Part shown: positions 62,610 to 64,000 of the stretch, piece by piece
Numbering within the stretch: position 1 is the first letter of the stretch
Layout of the letters: each line of letters opens with the position of its first letter
DNA from: Serratia sp. H1w
GTDB taxonomy: Bacteria; Pseudomonadota; Gammaproteobacteria; Enterobacterales; Enterobacteriaceae
Reading direction: 5' to 3'
NCBI RefSeq assembly: GCF_000633355.1
Contig: NZ_AYMQ01000077.1
Coordinates: 24,261 to 88,260, forward strand
Length of the DNA stretch: 64,000 bases
Position numbers and translations under genes: made by a program
Notes under the pieces: generated by a model
Seen by the model: only the letters and a program-made list of their open reading frames with translations
What the model was told of the DNA's origin: nothing
The model's database searches: none

Positions 62610-62998
62610 ATAATTTCCGATTCAGCAAGCGCAGTGAGGGAAACCTCGTTGGCGTAAACCCGGCATTGGTCAAGGTCGTTCGCCGCGCGCTGGAGCTTAC
62701 CACCGTCGATTTTATCGTTATCGAGGGCGTTCGCACGGAAGCGCAGCAGCGCGATAACGTGAGAAAAGGTGTTAGCAAGACGATGGACAGCCGACACCTA
62801 ACCGGCCATGCGGTGGATCTATTCCCCGTTGGCGGTGACTGGAATGATTATAAGTGCTGGCTGCCGGTGCTGGACGCTATGCACAATGCTGGTGCCGAGC
62901 TGGGCGTGAAACTGCGCTTTGGTATCACTTGGACGGGCAGCCCGCACGACAAGCCCGCCCGGTTCCTAGACGCGCCGCATGTGGAGATCCCCGCATGA
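62606..62998 (+). CDS. M15-family endolysin (L-Ala-D-Glu peptidase)
   Basis: 130 aa from ATG 62606, coupled to the holin by ATGA. Zn-peptidase motif SRHLTGHAVDLFP (His and Asp ligands) and the third ligand in DAPHVEIPA at the end; catalytic Glu likely the HVE residue. EGVRTEAQQRDNVRKG fits the family. Cleaves stem peptides to lyse the host. No signal peptide, so export is via the holin. Confidence 0.93.
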   Translation: MNNFRFSKRSEGNLVGVNPALVKVVRRALELTTVDFIVIEGVRTEAQQRDNVRKGVSKTMDSRHLTGHAVDLFPVGGDWNDYKCWLPVLDAMHNAGAELGVKLRFGITWTGSPHDKPARFLDAPHVEIPA

Positions 62999-63345
62999 CA
63001 TGGTTGAACAAATACGGGTTGATCGGTGCGTTGCTGGTGGCTATCTGCCTGGGCGGCATAAACGGGGTGCTGACAAGCCGCCTGGATAAAGCCGACAAAA
63101 CAAACCAGGCGCTAAGCGACAAGAACGCCGAGCTAAGTATGTCGGTGGCAGATCGTGATGAAGCGATCACTGTGCTGAAAGAGTCAATTGACGCTGACCG
63201 GCGCGCCACGGAAGAACAGTTAAAGGTTGAACAGCAGAAGAGGGCCAAGGCCGATGCTGAAAACGGAAAGTTACGCAAAGCGTTGGAGTCGAGTGACTGT
63301 AGCAATCAGCGTTTGCCTGATTCTGCTATCGACATCCTGCGCTGA
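62995..63345 (+). CDS. Rz: Rz, inner-membrane spanin
   Basis: 116 aa, starting MTWLNKYGLIGALLVAICLGG with one N-terminal TM and a coiled coil (DKADKTNQALSDKNAELSMSVADRDEAI). Rz and Rz1 join to fuse the inner and outer membranes at lysis. ATGA overlap with the endolysin. Confidence 0.9.
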   Translation: MTWLNKYGLIGALLVAICLGGINGVLTSRLDKADKTNQALSDKNAELSMSVADRDEAITVLKESIDADRRATEEQLKVEQQKRAKADAENGKLRKALESSDCSNQRLPDSAIDILR

Positions 63346-63544
63346 TAAGCCAAAACCCCCTCCATCCCCGCAGATCATTTACGTGTACCCGCCAGCGGTG
63401 TATTCGCAGCTATGCGAGAAAACGCCGTTCACCGGCTCGACGTTTGGTGATGCGGTGATATCGCTACAGGCCGCCCAAAACGAGCTGGACGTGTGCGCTT
63501 CTCGCATCGAGGGGCTGATTAAGTGGCAACGAGAACACAAGTGA
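63254..63544 (+). CDS. Rz1: Rz1, outer-membrane spanin lipoprotein, overlapping Rz out of frame
   Basis: 96 aa starting MLKTESYAKRWSRVTVAIS within Rz, in another frame. Lipobox LLSTSCA (Cys about residue 29) followed by proline-rich KPKPPPSPQ, typical of Rz1. It extends past the Rz stop by 199 bp, longer than classical Rz1. Extra cysteines at QLCEK and LDVCASR. Confidence 0.9.
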   Translation: MLKTESYAKRWSRVTVAISVCLILLSTSCADKPKPPPSPQIIYVYPPAVYSQLCEKTPFTGSTFGDAVISLQAAQNELDVCASRIEGLIKWQREHK

Positions 63545-63620
63545 AAAGGGCAAGATGTTACGTGCAAAGTTGGGTAAAATGGTGGCGAAAGGACTTAACA
63601 CTAAAGTAGGAGGCAGACTC

Positions 63621-63938
63621 ATGAGCGATTTTGGCGAAAATGATGTTTTCGAAGAAGAAAACGATATTAACGAAGATTGTGAAGACGGTTGTGGCGAAGA
63701 GTTAGTCCCTGAAGATAGCGATGCGTCAGAAGGTAGCCTTGATGAAGAAGGTGACTTCGATGAAGAGGATGACTTCGATGAAGAGGATGACCTCGATGAA
63801 GAGGATGACCTCGATGAAGAGGATGACCTCGATGAAGAAGGCGACGAAGATTTTGTTCCTGATTACGGGTATGAGTCAGATGATGACAACTTCGATGCAG
63901 CGTATGATGATATTGTTAAATTTAACGAAAATAACTAG
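63621..63938 (+). CDS. Highly acidic repeat protein of unknown function
   Basis: 105 aa from ATG 63621 (MSDFGENDVFEEEND), chosen for GTAGGAGGCAGACTC; an ATG at 63555 would add 22 basic residues. About half the residues (56) are Asp or Glu, with one Lys and no Arg. The centre is a DEEDDL/F six-residue repeat, six units long. Two early cysteines (DCEDGC). It resembles DNA-mimic or anti-restriction proteins in charge, but no fold is recognised. Late, downstream of the lysis genes. Confidence 0.7.
   Translation: MSDFGENDVFEEENDINEDCEDGCGEELVPEDSDASEGSLDEEGDFDEEDDFDEEDDLDEEDDLDEEDDLDEEGDEDFVPDYGYESDDDNFDAAYDDIVKFNENN
63741..63848 (+). repeat. 18-bp tandem repeat in the acidic gene
   Basis: Six units of GATGAAGARGRTGACYTC: units 2-5 are almost identical, 1 and 6 are diverged. 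Every unit codes DEE-D/G-D-F/L. Copy number is probably variable by slippage. Confidence 0.9.
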
Positions 63939-63968
63939 TAAAAATCGTTAATTTAAGTGTTCTCATAA

Positions 63969-63987
63969 AACCCGCACTTAGCGGGTT
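63969..63987 (+). terminator. Terminator after the acidic gene
   Basis: AACCCGC-ACTTA-GCGGGTT hairpin (7 bp) with A residues before it and TAATG after, 31 bases past the stop. The T-tail is weak. Confidence 0.55.
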
Positions 63988-64000
63988 AATGAGATGGTCA

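Larger units (their letters stand above)
42579..64000. mobile_element. Lambdoid-type prophage (left and central part) inserted upstream of sbcB
   Basis: Integrase, immunity region, replication genes, antiterminator, lysis cassette and accessory genes in typical temperate-phage order. Left boundary is estimated from the first GTTTGTCCAT repeat next to sbcB. Head, packaging and tail genes and attR lie past the right edge. sbcB is a known phage insertion locus in E. coli (for example some Stx2 phages). Confidence 0.9.

Noticed and set aside
63555..63620. Upstream ATG for the acidic protein
   Set aside because: Possible, but the added residues are basic and the strong GGAGG site is at 63621; kept as an alternative only.
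1..64000. tRNA or rRNA genes and insertion sequences
   Set aside because: None was recognised by reading; no IS transposase ORF is present. A tRNA scan would be needed to exclude a small RNA gene.

Overview
The window is a chromosomal segment of a Serratia-like member of the Enterobacterales. The evidence is long synteny with the E. coli 47-49 min region (yejA, rtn/pdeN, spr/mepS, lpxT, yeiR, yeiQ-type gene, yeiP/efpL, yeiW, setB, fruBKA, nfo, yeiH, yeiE, lysP, cirA) broken by small insertions, and protein sequences close to but clearly distinct from E. coli. The species assignment is inference only.

Region 1 (1-12.8 kb) is mostly housekeeping. It holds the 5' part of yejA (microcin C/peptide uptake), an EAL phosphodiesterase, the murein endopeptidase mepS, lpxT, the COG0523 GTPase yeiR, a tandem pair of small secreted pilin-like proteins, divergent uxuB-type/uxuA hexuronate genes, efpL and the tryptophan permease mtr with a TrpR operator. 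Region 2 (12.9-15.3 kb) is an AT-rich island: an orphan T6SS hcp, two copies of a DUF1240 membrane protein, and a YafU-like membrane-inserting effector candidate whose reading frame is split exactly at a -1 frameshift heptamer. Region 3 (15.4-42.6 kb) carries yeiW/setB, torZ/torY (TMAO respiration), a Nudix hydrolase, the Cra-controlled fruBKA operon, nfo, yeiH/yeiE, lysP, cirA with a Fur box, a sugar-type ABC transporter lacking its binding protein, putrescine catabolism (puuB, puuR, puuA, puuP) and sbcB.

Region 4 (about 42.6 kb to the right edge) is the left two thirds or so of a lambdoid-type prophage placed directly upstream of sbcB, a known phage integration locus. Gene order is integrase, AlpA-like regulator, SNF2 helicase, an antirepressor with Arc/Mnt-like repressors (arranged like the P22 immI region), VRR-NUC, ANR regulator, a PolA-type replication operon (pol, DUF2815, DUF2800) holding two free-standing HNH endonucleases, a SieB-like exclusion gene, cI/cro with lambda-like OL and OR clusters, a P4-style primase-helicase, a striking mirror-symmetric iteron array that is the probable origin, a Q antiterminator, an Ogr/Delta zinc-finger regulator, an AT-rich two-TM accessory gene, HicAB, holins/endolysin/Rz/Rz1 and a very acidic repeat protein. 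Head and tail genes and attR lie beyond the window.

The prophage appears able to replicate itself through its own polymerase, primase, helicase and origin. PL and PR have the same promoter/operator geometry under CI/Cro. A second RHH-controlled antirepressor circuit and a HicAB module add further control. The best candidates for something new are the 10-copy symmetric iteron array at 58672-58936, the frameshifted effector with DUF1240/Hcp, and the poly-acidic repeat protein at 63621-63938.
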